A stretch of DNA of 64,000 bases, from positions 20,535,869 through 20,599,868 of the forward strand of contig CM035809.1 of NCBI GenBank assembly GCA_020466095.1, written 5' to 3'. Numbering within the stretch: the first letter of the stretch is position 1; the number at the start of each line of letters is the position of its first letter. The stretch comes from Chlorops oryzae (lineage: Eukaryota > Arthropoda > Insecta > Diptera > Chloropidae). Below are positions 34,877 to 48,900 of this stretch, piece by piece. Both the position numbers and the translations under genes were made by a program. The notes under the pieces were generated by a model. It worked only from the letters and a program-made list of their open reading frames with translations. It was not told the DNA's origin and made no database searches.

Positions 34877-36740
34877 CCGATGGAAAAGTGGCGCCAAAAT
34901 ACTGACATCCCTGCTGTACTTGATGACCCCGATCGATTAATTAAAGAGCCTCTAAAGTAAATAATAGCTTTGATAGCTTTGTCGCGTGCTAGAAGTTCAT
35001 TACCCGATAGAAATGATTTAAATTTTTCTTCGAATCGAATTCGAAAGAAAAAAAGACTTCATTCCATTTGATTTTGTAGTGGAATAAGTGGCCAATTATA
35101 GCACAAAGTGAGTTCATTGAAAAATGAAAATATGACGACGAGAACCTTCAGCAACTGATAAGGATGAGAGAGGTTATCATGTCGTATTACACAAGACTCA
35201 AAGCTCCAGACTCTCGGTTAAGAATGAATGCGTCTTTATGGATCGATAATTTGTGTTGATATTTTCCAATAATGTGTTCTCTATCTCTCTGTCTCCGTTA
35301 TATGGCAAAAATCTTGTTGAAAAAAGAATATTCAAATTTTCCACTTGCTTGAGCAAAAATCGAATCACAATCAACCATCCACACCCTGTAAAAGTATGAG
35401 TATGTAGGGGGAAAAAAAAATCTTAATCTGACATCAATACGCTAAAGCCAGCATGCTCAATTTAATTTGGCTTATACTGCAATATTGCCACTTCCCTTTA
35501 TTATTATTATTATTATTATTTTTTTTTTTTTGTTGAGGTTTCAATTTTCGAAATTCCCTGAGTAAACAGAAATGAAAAAAACAGCGAATTAAAGCAAGAC
35601 AGGGAAAAAAATGAAGATAAAAAAAAATATTAAATGAGGTTAATACCTGAACAAGTTCGTACCGCACCGCACCGCGTCTTCCTTCTCATATTCTTCAGTT
35701 GGGAGGGCTAGAATAGGGACGCGCAAAGGTATTAAGATATAATGTCATGCATGTGCGAAATATACGTAAGTAACGTGGGTATGACAGGCTTATCTGATTT
35801 TCCCCTTTTCCTTCAAAATATTTCAGTAAACACACGACAATAATTCACGATGTCTTCATGTCGTGCTGAGAAAATTTATATTAAGAGAATAAATTCGGGG
35901 TACCACACAAAAAAAAAAGAAAGAAATTGACTCTTAGAACTTTTGTCGTCGTCGTTGTCGTCGTTACATCTTATTCTTTTGTCATTTCAAATCCACAAAA
36001 ATGTCGAGACAAAATGTTTATTTTATTTTAAGATGAGTTCTTTTTTTTTCTTTCCCATTAAATCACTTCGAGGGGATTACTCTCAGCATTTGAAAATGAA
36101 TTTGATGAGGAAGGAGAAGAGAGCTAGAAATAGCAAAGAGGAATACATTTAACAATTTCGATTCCACGTTCTGTTCGTGCCTAATGCACATTTTCATTTA
36201 AAATAATATAAAAAAAATTTTTTTTTCGCATCATATGTTTTCTTTAAAATTCTCACCTACTTTATAATAACAACTAATTTTTTTTTTTTACAATTTTTAT
36301 TTATTTTGTTTTCTGTTTACTTTTCAATAAATTTCCCACATCGCAGCACGCGTGGAAAATGTTTATTTATCAAGTACTTAGTACTGAAAAAATGTTATTT
36401 CGAAATTTCGATTTCTTTTTATGGCTCTTCTCTATTGATTTCGAAACATTGTATCGCTTAAGTCGCGATTTACACGATAAGACATTTCAATGAAGGAAAA
36501 CATTTTGCTTGAAAAACAAATACTCATCACTGTTCGTTTTCTCTGTGCGTCCTCGTTGTTGTATGTACCCCACAAAAAGACCATATTGAGATGATGCGAC
36601 ATTTCGATAAATGAAAATAGTTTTCTTATCACCGAAAGAGAAGCATTCGAAGGGGAGGTGAAGGGAGAGACATCGCATTTCTATGCGTCTCCCAAAAAGA
36701 ACCTATTTATATGGTAATATATTTCCGTAAGCAACTGTCA
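34877..36740. other. Gene-less stretch
   Basis: Contains a TTA microsatellite at about 35498-35520 and scattered T-runs. No supported gene. Confidence 0.5.
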
Positions 36741-36748
36741 TCTTATAG

Positions 36749-37053
36749 CAGTGTTGCCAGTATTTTGGAGTCGATTTTCACTTAGGTATCTAGAAAAAAA
36801 ATCCCTTTTGTTCTGTTCTGTAGGCAAAATTGTAACAAAAAATAGTTTTTCAATCTTTGGCACCACTTTTCACTCGGATATTTTCAAAAAATCCCTTTTA
36901 CTCTGTTTTTTTTTTTTATAGAAATTGGATTGTTAAAGATTCCTTTTAAACATTTGAAGTGTTTTTTTTTCAAAAGTTAAGTGGTTTTATGGATAAAGAT
37001 TAAATTTTAAAAATCCTTCAATATGAGAAAAATTCTTCGATCTGGCATCACTG
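36749..37053. mobile_element. hAT-like MITE
   Basis: Begins CAGTGTTGCCAGTATTTTGG and ends CGATCTGGCATCACTG, inverted forms of the same terminus. The interior carries AATCCCTTTT(G/A)TTCTGTT modules shared with 3476-4531. Its right end is also the first boundary of the tandem array that follows. Confidence 0.6.
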
Positions 37054-37820
37054 GTAAAAAAATTTTTTTTCTTGACTAATATTGCCAACGTCGTCGTCAA
37101 CCATAGCTTCCAAAGTCTCAAAATAAGAAAAATCCCTCGATCTGGCATCACTGGTCAATCAAATATATGAGATAGAGTTTTCTTCTTTCACATGCTTAAT
37201 ATCTCCAGCGTCGTCATCATCGAAAGTCTCCAAACTCTTCAATCAAATTCTCAAATGAGGAAAAATTCCTCGATCTGGCATCACTGGTCAATCAAATATA
37301 TGAGATAGAGTTTTCTTCTTTCACATGCTTAATATCTCCAGCGTCGTCGTCATCGAAAGTCTCCAAACTCTTTAATCAAATTCTCAAATGAGGGAAAATT
37401 CCTCGATCTGGCATCACTGGTCAATCAAATATATGAGATAGAGTTTTCTTCTTTCACATGCTTAATATCTCCAGCGTCGTCGTCATCATCGAAAGTCTCC
37501 AAACTCTTCAATCAAATTCTCAAATGAGGAAAATTCCTCGATCTGGCATCACTGGTCAATCAAATATATGAGATAGAGTTTTCTTCTTTCACATGCTTAA
37601 TATCTCCAGCGTCGTTGTCATCGAAAGTCTCCAAACTCTTTAATCAAATTCTCAAATGAGGGAAAATTCCTCGATCTGGCATCACTGGTCAATCAAATAT
37701 ATGAGATAGAGTTTTCTTCTTTCACATGCTTAATATCTCCAGCGTCGTCATCATCGAAAGTCTCCAAACTCTTCAATCAAATTCTCAAATGAGGAAAAAT
37801 CCTCGATCTGGCATCACTGC
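37041..37820. repeat. 133-bp tandem array anchored on the MITE terminus
   Basis: TCTGGCATCACT recurs at 37041, 37141, 37274, 37407, 37542, 37675 and 37807. After a first 100-bp interval the spacing is 132-135 bp. Length differences come from GTC/ATC triplets in CCAGCGTCGTCATCATCG. Between termini each full unit has AATATATGAGATAGAGTTTT and AATCAAATTCTCAAATGAGG. The copies are nearly identical, so expansion is recent. Confidence 0.93.
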
Positions 37821-38744
37821 TTCATAGCTAACAAAGGCAAACATCCATCTGTCTTCCCAGTGCGTTATCGTTAGGCGTTATCGTGTGAATACATAGAGTC
37901 TAATGAGTTCGAAAACGTTGAATCAGTTATTCAGAAAACTGTTACTCAATACAACACATACGTTTTCCCTCAATGCTCATTCGCTTTCAATTTCCAGCAA
38001 GATGCCAGCAAAGATAAAACGATAAAAAGAAATCGCATCATCATTGTATTCAATTAAGCGACTTACAATATGCACGATGGGAACACATTTCGCATATCGT
38101 CGTCGTCGTCTAAGCAGCTCAATAAAAAGCACTACATTAAGCTCTATCGAAAATCGAAATAACAAAGCTTAATGTGTTTATTTAACTTATTTGCATTAGC
38201 CGACAACTTCCTTCCGACCCATTATGACGACGATGACTAAAATGACTACGATGACTACACGGCGACGACGACGATGATGATGTATATTTATAGAAAATTT
38301 TCTTACGTGCAATTTTACAGAAAATATCAAATGCAGATATATTCAACCTGTGTGCCTCAATTCCTTTGGGGTTAGTCCTTTCTGTTGTGATTCGCTCTGA
38401 CAAAGGGCTCATAAAATAAACATTGCGAATCACGTTTTGTCTGGTCGTGAATCGAGAGTAAAGACGTAAGAACGAGCAACAGCCACAAAGGATGGGTGGT
38501 AAGTAAGACAGGTTGAATTACATTCTGTCTGGTGGCATTCGCTGCCGGTGCTACGTGACTGCCGAAAACAATTCTTACCCTTTTTGACTCAGCAGCAACA
38601 TTGTTGATGGGGGTCAAGAGAAGCTTGTTGTTCTTCTTATTTTTTACTGTGTTTCTCACGTACACTGTGCCGTATTATTTCACGTATGATATTTAGTCTT
38701 TAGAAGTCTAATCATGTCATTAGAAACAGAGATCTCTAAGTCGG
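37821..38744. other. Gene-less stretch
   Basis: Contains CGTCGT and GACGATGA microsatellites near 38100-38115 and 38223-38283. No supported gene. Confidence 0.45.
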
Positions 38745-39835
38745 TGTTGCCGCTGTGAGGGATCAAATTTCCTTTGATGATGGAAAAATTGTTTTTACTT
38801 CACTTTCAGTGTGGAAATTAATTTCGAAACTAATCTTTAAACCATTGAAGGGATTTTTTTTAAAATAAAAAAATAACCTAAAGTGGATAAATCCCGTAAT
38901 GTGGCAACATTGGTACGTTTGGGCTCTTCACTTTGTTTCTTTTTTATGGATAACATAGTTTTTCAAAAACTTTGAAACATTTAAAGCGTTTTTTATTTGA
39001 GAAAATATATAAAGGTCCCTTAATACGTAAAAAATTCCTCATTCTGGCAACACTAGTTTTCTCACTCTACCTCATCACTTCGTTTATAATTCGAAAAGTC
39101 CTTTTAAAAAATTCCTCTAAAACATTTGAAGCGTTTTTGCATAAAAAAATTCCTCAAAATTGGAAAATTCCCTCATTCTGGCAACACTGTGTAACTCACT
39201 TACTCATATGTTTTTAATTCGAAAATTCTATTAAAAATTTCTTCTAATACATTTGAAGCGTTTTGCATAAAGAACTCTAAAATAAATCCTCAAAATTGAC
39301 GTAAAATTCCCTCATTCTGGCAACACTGGTAACTCCTTTCGATTGGTTTTTGATGCGAAAATTCTATCCAAATATTACTTTTGATACCTTTGAAGGGACT
39401 TTTGACATAAAGAACCTTCTTAAAGATAGAATATATAAAGGTCCCTTAACACGTAAAAAATTCCTCATTCTGGCAACACTAGTGTGCTCACTCTACCTCA
39501 TCGATTCGATTATAATTCGAAAATTCTTTAAAAAATTCCTCTAATTCATTTGAAGCGTTTTGACATTAAAAAACTTATAAAACTCAAAAATTGACGAAAA
39601 ATCCCTCATTCTGGCAACACTGGTAACTCACTTTCGATTGGTTTTTGATGCGAAAATTCTATCCAAATATTACTTTTGATACCTTTGAAGGGACTTTTGA
39701 CGTTAAACAACCGTTAATAGAAAAAATTCCAAATCAACTTGGAAAATGGTCCTATTTCGCAGTTTATTGCGAAAATTCTTCGAAAATTTTAGTTGAGTGT
39801 TTAACAAAAAATCTGATCCCCCTAAATGGCAACAT
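38745..39835. repeat. Second MITE-derived array, about 134-153-bp units
   Basis: TCTGGCAACACT recurs at 39043, 39177, 39316, 39469 and 39610, with related GTGTTGCC near 38742 and GTGGCAACATTGG near 38900. A higher-order repeat of about 295 bp is visible: GGTTTTTGATGCGAAAATTC occurs near 39343 and 39640, and AAAGGTCCCTTAA occurs near 39011 and 39436. It is more diverged than the 37-kb array. Confidence 0.85.
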
Positions 39836-42749
39836 TGCTGAATCTGTGGTCTCTTATTTCACGTGTTTTTACTGTTTCTTTTCGCTGAACAAGGAACATC
39901 ATAAATGTATCTAGCGATTTTCCGCCAGACTTAGCGTCTTTATGCCACTTTCAGCCTTTTTTTTTTCATTAATGCCATCTGATTTCGACTCTTCCTAGCT
40001 AGCCCACTTAATCGAATTCCATGCTTCCATTGAGTGTTAATTAAAGTTCATTCATTCGAAATTTTGAACGCATGCGGAGGAAGTGTTTCCGAATAAATGA
40101 ATAATAAAAAACCCACGAAACGTTTTAAATTAAAATTCCCCTTTTGGATTTTATTGCTTTGATTGTCTTTCAAGAGCGCGAAGATTTGATTTTTCCTTCT
40201 TTGACGTACGATATTATTATTTAAATAATGATAGAATTTCTCTATGAATATCTGATGAGTTTGATAATTACCCGGCTATTCATTTTATGTCTTTAGAATT
40301 GCTGTTCAATCGTTATTTCCCCTCGTCATAAACATACATATTTTCAGGGGGAGAGCGGGGTTCTCGAAAACTTTCGCTAGCAATTAATATAATTACACCC
40401 TAATCAAAGTAACTTAAAGCCCCACGATATAATTTGATTGAGAAAAATAAACTTCCACAAAGACGAGCGAGCAACCGTCCGACCGACCGCCCGCCCCCAA
40501 AGGCAGTAACTCAAAAAGGGTAGTAAAAAAGCCGGCGAAATATGTCATCAGAAATTTTTGTGGTGGCAACCCTCACCGCTTGGGGGGAAAAACTTTCCCA
40601 ATATTGGCTCATTTCCCACACGGCCGGTGGTCGGTCGTACGGTCCGTCGGTCGACCGGCTGAGGCAACGCAGTGAATGAACGACGTTGAATTTTAATTCC
40701 ATTGCTAACGTAAATGTAAATATGGCCCTGGTTTTCACAAAAACAGGGCTTGGTGGCTGGCTGGCAGCCAAGCAGGCACACGCATACCGAGAAAGAAACA
40801 AAAGGATGACGTTAACTTATTCCTTTTAAATTACTTCCCATACAGTGGGTGAAAATTGCACTTGTTTCCATTCGACCCGGCCCGACCCTCTTGAGAGCCA
40901 TTTATTTCGATGTACAAATTATTTAATATGACAAGAGAGCGCGAGCGAGAGAGAGAAGAGAGAGAGAGAGAATGAAGAGAGAAATAAAAACCAAATATAT
41001 GTTTATTGCCTCATGCTGTTGGCTCGGACGTTCGGTCGTTGGACTCTTCCGCAGGAAAAGTATAAATTGAATTCCATTTGGACCTGCTCGAACTTTTTTG
41101 TCTTAAGGGAATTTGCTGTAGAGCCGCGTAGGCACGTGATTTCGACTCGGCTCGGACCAACCGTATGCCCACCACCTCTCCAACTACCACCACCACCGGA
41201 GGGCAATGTATCGAGGGCAACGATTTCCGTTTGCTTCTGACCATAAAATCGGTCAACACCGCCGGCGGCCTCTTCCACTTGACGTGACTCTAATAAAATA
41301 TGTCTATCGCCATCGCGATCTAAAGTGTTATTGCATACTTTTTCATCGTCGACGCAGTCGTCGTAGTCGCCGTTGTGGTCATCGTCGTGCCGTCATCGCC
41401 CCTCGATAGAGCACGAGCACCGCACAGCTCGCGTGTTTGATGTTTCAAGTTGCCCGAAAGGGCCTTCTTGACATTCTTACACTTGTTGTTCGGTCTCTTT
41501 TTTTCTTTTTCCTTTTTTTTCGTGTACCCAATAAACAATAACAACCCTTCGCTTTTGAAAACTTACTCCCATCTCTCCTTCCTAGGCCTCTTCGGCGTCG
41601 AGTTAACGGGTGTTGTCTTTCCTATGGTTTTTTCAATGTTCAGAGAGTTTTTATCTTTGGGCGAAATTTTTGGTCGGTTTTTTTTTTCTCCCGTCCTTTT
41701 TTTGTCCCATTTAATTTGGAGGTATAAAAACGTAATTTTGACAAGTGATTTCAATACCAAAATCATGTGTGTCAGGTGCGGTTACTGTCAGCAGCTGTTA
41801 TACCATCCCCTCGAGGCAGCGACAAGGCTAGTTGGTCTCCCTCAAATACTTGATTGTCTTTTTTTTTTTTAGTCATGTAATTAGCACTCATTCTATTAAG
41901 GGATCCCCTAATGGACTTGCCCCCGTTCTGTTTTTTATTATATTTTATTTTTTGTTTAGTTCTTTTATTCCTAGTTTTTCTTATTTGTTTTGCTTCTTTT
42001 ATTTTGGAGATTTGAATGTCACAAGCAATGCGACACTGTTCTGTATCCTTGGACATAAGCTATATGCCGATAATGAAAGTAGCTCACCAATTAGCTAAAA
42101 AAAACGGGTACGAGTACCCAATTCGTTGGACCTGAACCGAACTTTTTAGACTATCACATGGATAAATCATTGAGCTGATTAGGACTAGGGAGTTGGAACT
42201 AGTCTTGGGGAAACCATACATAGTGTCTTATCTTGATAAAGAGAAAACTGGATCAAAATTGAATTGTCACAGTCCTTGGACCAATTTAAATTCTAGACGA
42301 TTTGGCATCCCCGATTTATTCCGATCACAAAACGCGCTGAAAAAGTCCTCAATAAAAAACTTGTAATCCCATGAAAACCTGAGACTCGAGAGCTTTTTAA
42401 ATGTCCTCGACGTCATAAGAATGCTCCAGGGCATACTGGAACAAAACAAATAAATGGGATCAAATGGCACAATAGATCAATTATGGTCGCGGTGGCTCAA
42501 CTTCTCCAGTGGGCGGAACCCACAAACTTGAAGTAAAGAACTTGAAGATTATAACACGCCGTTATACTGTAAAATACCTTTGTAGTTATCAACACATGTA
42601 GACAAATTTTATCTGCGACTACCCTAGACCTATGGGTCTAATATCAAAACTCGGCTATACTGCAGCCAAAAGAGATATTGTAACTTCAATCAGGTTAGGT
42701 AAGATAGTTTGTGAAGAAGTGTGACTGCCGCCATGAAGGGTAATACACT
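39836..42749. other. Gene-less stretch, partly GC-richer
   Basis: About 40440-41450 is richer in G/C than the surroundings, with GACCGACC, GAGAGA (about 40940-40975) and GTCGTCGT runs. Short frames on both strands (40511-40801, 41003-41278, 41450-41872) have no recognisable domain. This part could hold an unrecognised exon or regulatory region. Confidence 0.4.
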
Positions 42750-42915
42750 AAGGCCTTATATCGGCCCGTTGTGATACCACGAAATGGAAAACCACAGAAA
42801 AACATACACAGTAAAAACGACACAAGTAACATCCACGACCGAACTGGGAGTTGAACCCAGAGCCCCTAGCATCGTAAGTCGGCATCACAACAACTACGCC
42901 CCGGTGGCCGCCTAA
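42750..42915 (-). mobile_element. tRNA-derived SINE-like repeat, minus strand
   Basis: On the minus strand it begins GGCGGCCACCGGGGCGTAGT, which contains a box-A-like region, followed by a box-B match GGGTTCAACTCCC and then GTCGTGGATGTTACTTG. A GCGGCC-start tRNA-like repeat is, from memory, typical of true-fly genomes. Arm pairing for a functional tRNA is not evident. Confidence 0.55.
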
Positions 42916-45390
42916 CTTCAACCCAGAAATTGCTTGGTTCATAAAAAGCATGAAGCTTTCTTTTCATACCTAAGGGAAAATATCCCCAGGACATGGCACT
43001 ATAGTTCCTAGAGGTCGCTTGATCGTCCCCTAGGAGTCAAATAATTTCTCGTTTTTTTCCTACTTTTCTTATTGTTTTTATTATTTCTACTCTTTTTATT
43101 ATTTCTATTATTTTTATTACTATTACTAGTTAATTTTTATAGTCTTATTTTAAGTTTTTCTTACTCTATTTTTATTTTTGTTTGTTTATTTTTTTATATT
43201 TTCTTTATTACCTACTTTTTTTTACTACTTATATTAAAGTATTTTTTATAGTTTTTTTATTAAATTCTATTTTCCGTTTATTTTTTTTATGTTATTATTA
43301 CTTTTACTACTACTTTTTATTATTTTCACGTAGCAAGATTTATCACCAAATGCACTTTTCTATCAATTTTCTCTCTCTTTAATTTCTTACCCCAAGCTAG
43401 ACTAACCTTTACCGTTATTTCAATAAAAAAGAATTGCTTTTGACAGCTCGTGGACCCTTGCCTAATGCATTTCGATTGTTCGGTATTTCGACTTGATTGT
43501 AAATCGAAGGATATTTTTTGGCATTCTTTTTTGCTTCCTTCTTTTTGCTACTCCTTCTTGTCCCTTGGCTTGACCATTTCTTTCTTGTTTCTCCTATCTG
43601 AAATGCTGCTTGTCGTCTGCTCGACCGAATATTTTGTTGACTCGATTTTATTTGTTTTTTTCTTCTCTTCTTTTTTTTTTGCCACTGAAAGCGGACTTTC
43701 AGTTCCGTTGGGCAGTAAATTTCCGGTGGAAGCGCTTCTGCTGCTGCCAAAGTGCTAATCATGGCCATTCTTATTCCCCGGTGGGGATGAAAGAAGTGCT
43801 AAATAATCACATGCCGAAAATTGCCTACGGTTCGTTAAGCTAAAAAAAAAAAATATAAGTAGGAAGCATTTCAATTCTGCGATTGCGGGGTAATTGCGCT
43901 GAGTATTATTTATTGAGCGCCCCAACCAATCCACCCACCGACCGACCGACGACCTTCTTATGACCCGTCCATTTTGGCGTATTTCTTTCCATAGTTTGAA
44001 GAGAAATTATCGAAGTCTCCGGCTTCCTTTGAAGAAAAATTCTGAACGACTGACCAAAGAAAAAAAAAACCTCTCCAGTAGACCCACGTGGATTGTCCGC
44101 ATTATTGATTGGGCTATTTGGCTGTCTCTTTACTGCAATTCCGCAAAATGGAAAGATTGAAACGTCCTCAGCTGACTTGTCATGACTTGGCGACAGTAAA
44201 GCATTCCGCACTTAAATCCGCAATACGATGTGCGTAAAATGCATTCGGGCGGGGGAGGAAACACGAGCAGTGGAGCGTAGAGAAATCAAATAGATTTCAA
44301 GGGGAAAGAATGGAAAGGCAAATATATTTGGCAGAAAAAACTGCAAACTGAATAAGGCGAGCGAAAATAAATACACCGGATCGGAACAGACGGTTCAGAA
44401 AGTCTCCCCGCTAGTCTAGGTCCCCTCGGCGCGTCCTAAAAATAAATTCAAATAAAAAATGCACGAAGCGAGTTTGTTTACAGTGCGCTTTCAAGACTTC
44501 TCGCAATTACTCAATGCACTTTATTGCATGTGATCGGCCTAATTAGTGTCTTTATTTGTGCTTGGAATCGATGTCATTGCTCAAAAGCTTGACGAGGTCG
44601 CCTTTTTGGCTTTATCAGAAGCCGTAATTTCAATGAAATTATGTGCAAAATTATTTGAATATCAATTGAAGTAGAACGGGGCGACTTTTTTGAACCGAAA
44701 TTTCCACCAGACCCCAGTGGGGCTTAAAAGTTTACGATTTCATCTGATGGATGTGGGCACTGCATGTTGAAATCTCTCGACATGATCGAGTTTCTCTAGC
44801 AGTGATTTAATGTATTCAAAGTAAACAAATCAAATAAAGTTTTTTTGAAGTCTTCAACGCTCAGCTGCCGTCTTACGACACAACCTCCTACAGTCCTACT
44901 GCCATACAGACGAACGGACTAATGGATGAACGGACACGCCAACGTGCGTCCACTATGCAAATATGTCGCTTTGACCACTTGAAAGTGCTGCCGAGAGCGT
45001 TGGGTTGGGGCTTTATTCTTTACCCCTTCGAAAATTGTGTATCAATTGTTTTTGGCTTCGGGTAATGTCGAAATTGATTTTTTGTTCGGTTCAACGACCG
45101 CCGGACGACATGGAAACTTGTTTGAATCGAGAGAGAAAAGAGCTTTCGGTAAACCGAAAAATAATTGAATTTTTCTGTTGCTGCCAAACGTGTTGGGAAT
45201 TAAGAATTTCTATTCAAGAATTTTAATTTCATTCGAATTTTTTAATCCGCTTTTTTTCTATTTTCTGTTTCCGAAGCGAATTCTGATATTTAAAAATTGA
45301 CCTTTTAAGTAATGTGAGCGTGGGAAAAATTCAGAATATTTCGGACTCAGCTTCAGAAGTTATCGCCATCAATTGTTTAATTTAAGACAG
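42916..45390. other. Gene-less stretch
   Basis: T-rich TTATT tract at about 43050-43335 and ACCGACC repeats near 43935-43950. Frames in 43415-43843 and 43906-44211 lack recognisable domains. Confidence 0.45.
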
Positions 45391-45935
45391 ATTGCATACA
45401 TTTTAAAAAAATAATTAAAAATTACTTTAAAAATAAAAATAAATATTTAAAAAATTATAAAAAATTTAATAAAAATTAAATTAAAAATAAATAAAAAATA
45501 ATAAAAAATTAAAAAATAAATTTAAAAAATAAATTTAAAAAATAATAAAAAAAAATAAATTAAAAAAAAATTAAAAATTAAAAAAAATAAAAAATAAAAA
45601 TTTAAAAAAATATAAAAATAAAAAAATTAAAAAATAAAAAATATAAAAAAAAAAATTAAAAAAAAATAAAAATAAAAAAATAAATTAAAAAAAAATAAAA
45701 AAAAATTATAAAAAAAATTAAATATAAAAAATAAATTAAAAAAAATAAAATTTAAAAAAATTTAAAAAATTAAAAAAATTTAAAAATTAAAAAAAAATTT
45801 TAAAAAAAATTTAAAAAATAATAAAAAAATATAAAAAATAATAAAAAAAAAAAAAAATATAAAAAAAATTTAAAAAAAAAAAAAAAAATAAAAAAATTTA
45901 AAAAATATAAAAATATAAAAAAAAATATAAAAATT
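45391..45935. repeat. A-rich A/T-only tract
   Basis: About 540 bp almost free of G and C, made of irregular AAAAATTAAAAA and AAATAAA strings. It is less regular than the 21.6-23.0-kb tract. Confidence 0.95.
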
Positions 45936-48900
45936 GGTTCAGGGTCAGTGTGTATTAATTTAATTAGGGGTTTTTATTTTCGGAGGACAAGTTCAATGCC
46001 AAGAAATAATTTTATTTTTAACGAACATTTCATTCTTCTGTAGATGAAGGTGTTTATGCCTCAAATTGCCTCCTCATTACTGCTTTAAACGCTTCAATCA
46101 TCGACTAAATAATCACCATAAAAAAGTTGAAACCACCAAGAATCAACTTGTCTTTTTGGAGCAAAAACATACGGAGAAGGTCAAGCAGCTGGGGAGAGGT
46201 TTTTAGGCGATTTCCCACTTCAAACATAACTGCATCCTCATGATGAATCTCACTTTAATTCAAGGCCTGATCATTTAAATCCCTTCTCCATGGCTTCGTT
46301 CGATTCTGTCGTCTGTCAACAACAGAAATCGAATCAATTGTTCGATCGCAGTCTAAATGATTTGTTCCTTAAGCCATTTCAATGATGATTTAGCTCGTTG
46401 GTGTATTTTGAGTTTATTGAGTTGTCATCGAAGAAGTCCAAGGATTCTTCAATATTTTCAGATAATGAATTTCAAATCGATTCATTTGGAAAGAAAGCCA
46501 AATCGGTGAGGGGCAGAAAGCGTTCTCGATGAAAGCATTGACTTCTGAATTTTGTCGCCGCTTTTTAAATGGAAATGACGTCGGAGTGACCCTGCTGTGG
46601 GGATCATTTCGAGCCTCTAATTTACAGAAGGTACTGAAAATGCATATTCATTTGCTTCTCTTTTTATCCATTTCTTGATCGAAAGTCACTTGGAAAAGAT
46701 CTACGGTGGGACACTCTTTTTTCTGCTTAGTCCATTTGTTACTTTTCTCCATTGCGGTGTCTTTTCTTCAAAACAGGAGACAAAGGAAAAGATTTCAAAT
46801 CTTTTGAAGAAGTTTAATTTTGTGTTGAAGTTTGTTTTATTTTGACAATGAGACAACAGAATTGATGAGCGAAACCTGAATCTCAAGCAGTAGCGGTACC
46901 AACGATTCTCGCCGCTACGGACGGACGGTTCATTTCTCGGTGGGCATAAATTTTATTGAAATAAAAAATAAGAAAAAATGAGAAAACAAAACTCCTCACA
47001 AAATGCTAAATCATCAAAGTAAATACGACGAAAAAATAAGCGAACTCCATTCTCTCTCGTTTCGGATGATCGTCGTGGCTCGGTTGTTTACCGGGAAAAC
47101 ACTTATGTGTATTCAGTTTCGAGTCTCTCGTTTGGACAGGCTCGACTGACAACTCAAACGTCAAATAGAAATGATGAGCCTTTCTCAATCAAGTGTGGAA
47201 GATGATGTTGTGATGTGGGGGCATGTTAAAACACGAAAAAACTTGTGTAAATATTCAAACTCATCTATTTATGCAGATCGTCGAACATTTAAAATGGAAT
47301 CGTGCCCGATCTAAGCTGCTCCCCCCTGCAGCGGTGAAAACTCATTGACTCGTGATATGAGATTCTCGAAAAAGTATTAAGAAATTCTTTGAACGATTGG
47401 ACGCACGTCTTTACAAATGATTCCATGCATTGGTTCTCACCCACTCACTTTCAGTCCCAAAAAAAAAGGAAAAAATTTCACTCATAGAATTCAAGGAATG
47501 CAAAAAATCAAATCGAAGGAAAAATCCCGCATTCGAGACTCAATCGACATTGCTCAATGAACTATTTCATTTCATTGATTTGAATTGCTCTCCTCTCGCT
47601 CCTCTGTCGTCTGACCCCTGGCCACCATTCGACTTCATTTTCCAGACAAAAGTCGTCTCCTGCTTTTCGGATGTGCGCTCGAATGATTTTCTCGAAGCAA
47701 TAAATTTAATGACAAATTAAATGCCATAACAACAACAAAGATAAAAGAAGGAAGAAATCCATGAAAAATGAATTGAACTTTGAAATTGAAATTCCTGCAT
47801 TTGCATGGATGCGATAATTTATCTTCCTAGAAAATCGGTGTGAAAACACCCACTAAATCAGAGAAGCGATCCCTCGAGAGGATTTGCTCCACAAAGTATT
47901 TTAAATGACGTCAAAAAAGTCACGAGGACATGCATTTGCAGCAAAGAAACAAACAAAAAATAAAAAAGGGAAAAAAATCAGGGGAAGAAATTTCGATTAT
48001 TACGGAGCATATGGGACGCTGCGGGTTCTTTGTGTGTTTTTCTTATCTCGATTCAAAGAAGCCGACAATTGTGCAGCGAAATTAGCTTCAGCGACTTTCA
48101 AAGACTGACCAAAGCAAATCGACATAAGTTCGGAAGCTTCAAAACGCACAGCGCCAGTCCAGCTAATTAAGAGCGGCTGATTTATTTCAGTTTAAATTAA
48201 AAGTTAAACGGGAAAGAAAAAATCTATGGGAAGAAAAAGAAATTCCGACTCAAGAAATGGACGCGAAATGAGATCAAATTCAACTGAGTCCTTGCAGGAC
48301 ACTCCAAAGAAGTCGGTGGACTGTGACTGCTTTGAATGGAAGTGACAGTGTGACAGTGTTTTTTCTATTCTGCCTCATTCCATTCTTGTCAGAGAAGTTT
48401 GTCTTCCCGTCTATTTCTCTTCTTCGCTCTGCTTTGTTTTGGTTTCTGTTTTTGTTTCGTTATCCTTCAGAAGTTTCCTGACGTCTTTGAAATCTGCAGG
48501 ACCCAATTATAAACACTTGCATGCGGCACAATAGAAATAAGCTTGGCTAATGGACTCCGAGGCAATGTCCTCACACTCTACGCGCTCCATATGGACTTTG
48601 TTTGTTTTCTCCGGTCACTCATCTTCATCCTCGTTCCCTTATCCCGCATTTCCGCTGCTTATAGTCATGTGAGTGCTTTTTTATTCGCTCCGTTGAGAAT
48701 ATTCCTCAGTCTAAAGTAAATAAAACTTAATTTGATTTCACACGAGCACAAAAGTCCGGAATAGTTGTGACCCTTGTCAGCGACAGGCACAGATTCTTTG
48801 GACTCTCGCGCTTCATTCGTGTTTTTCTATTATTTGAGATTTAATGCCGCCGATTCTTTTATTTTTTTGGGATTTCTTTTTATCGATTTTTAAATTTCCA

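Noticed and set aside
41003..41278. Gly-rich minus-strand frame
   Set aside because: Two different minus-strand frames are open through the same GC-richer stretch, and neither shows a domain or signal. Probably chance.
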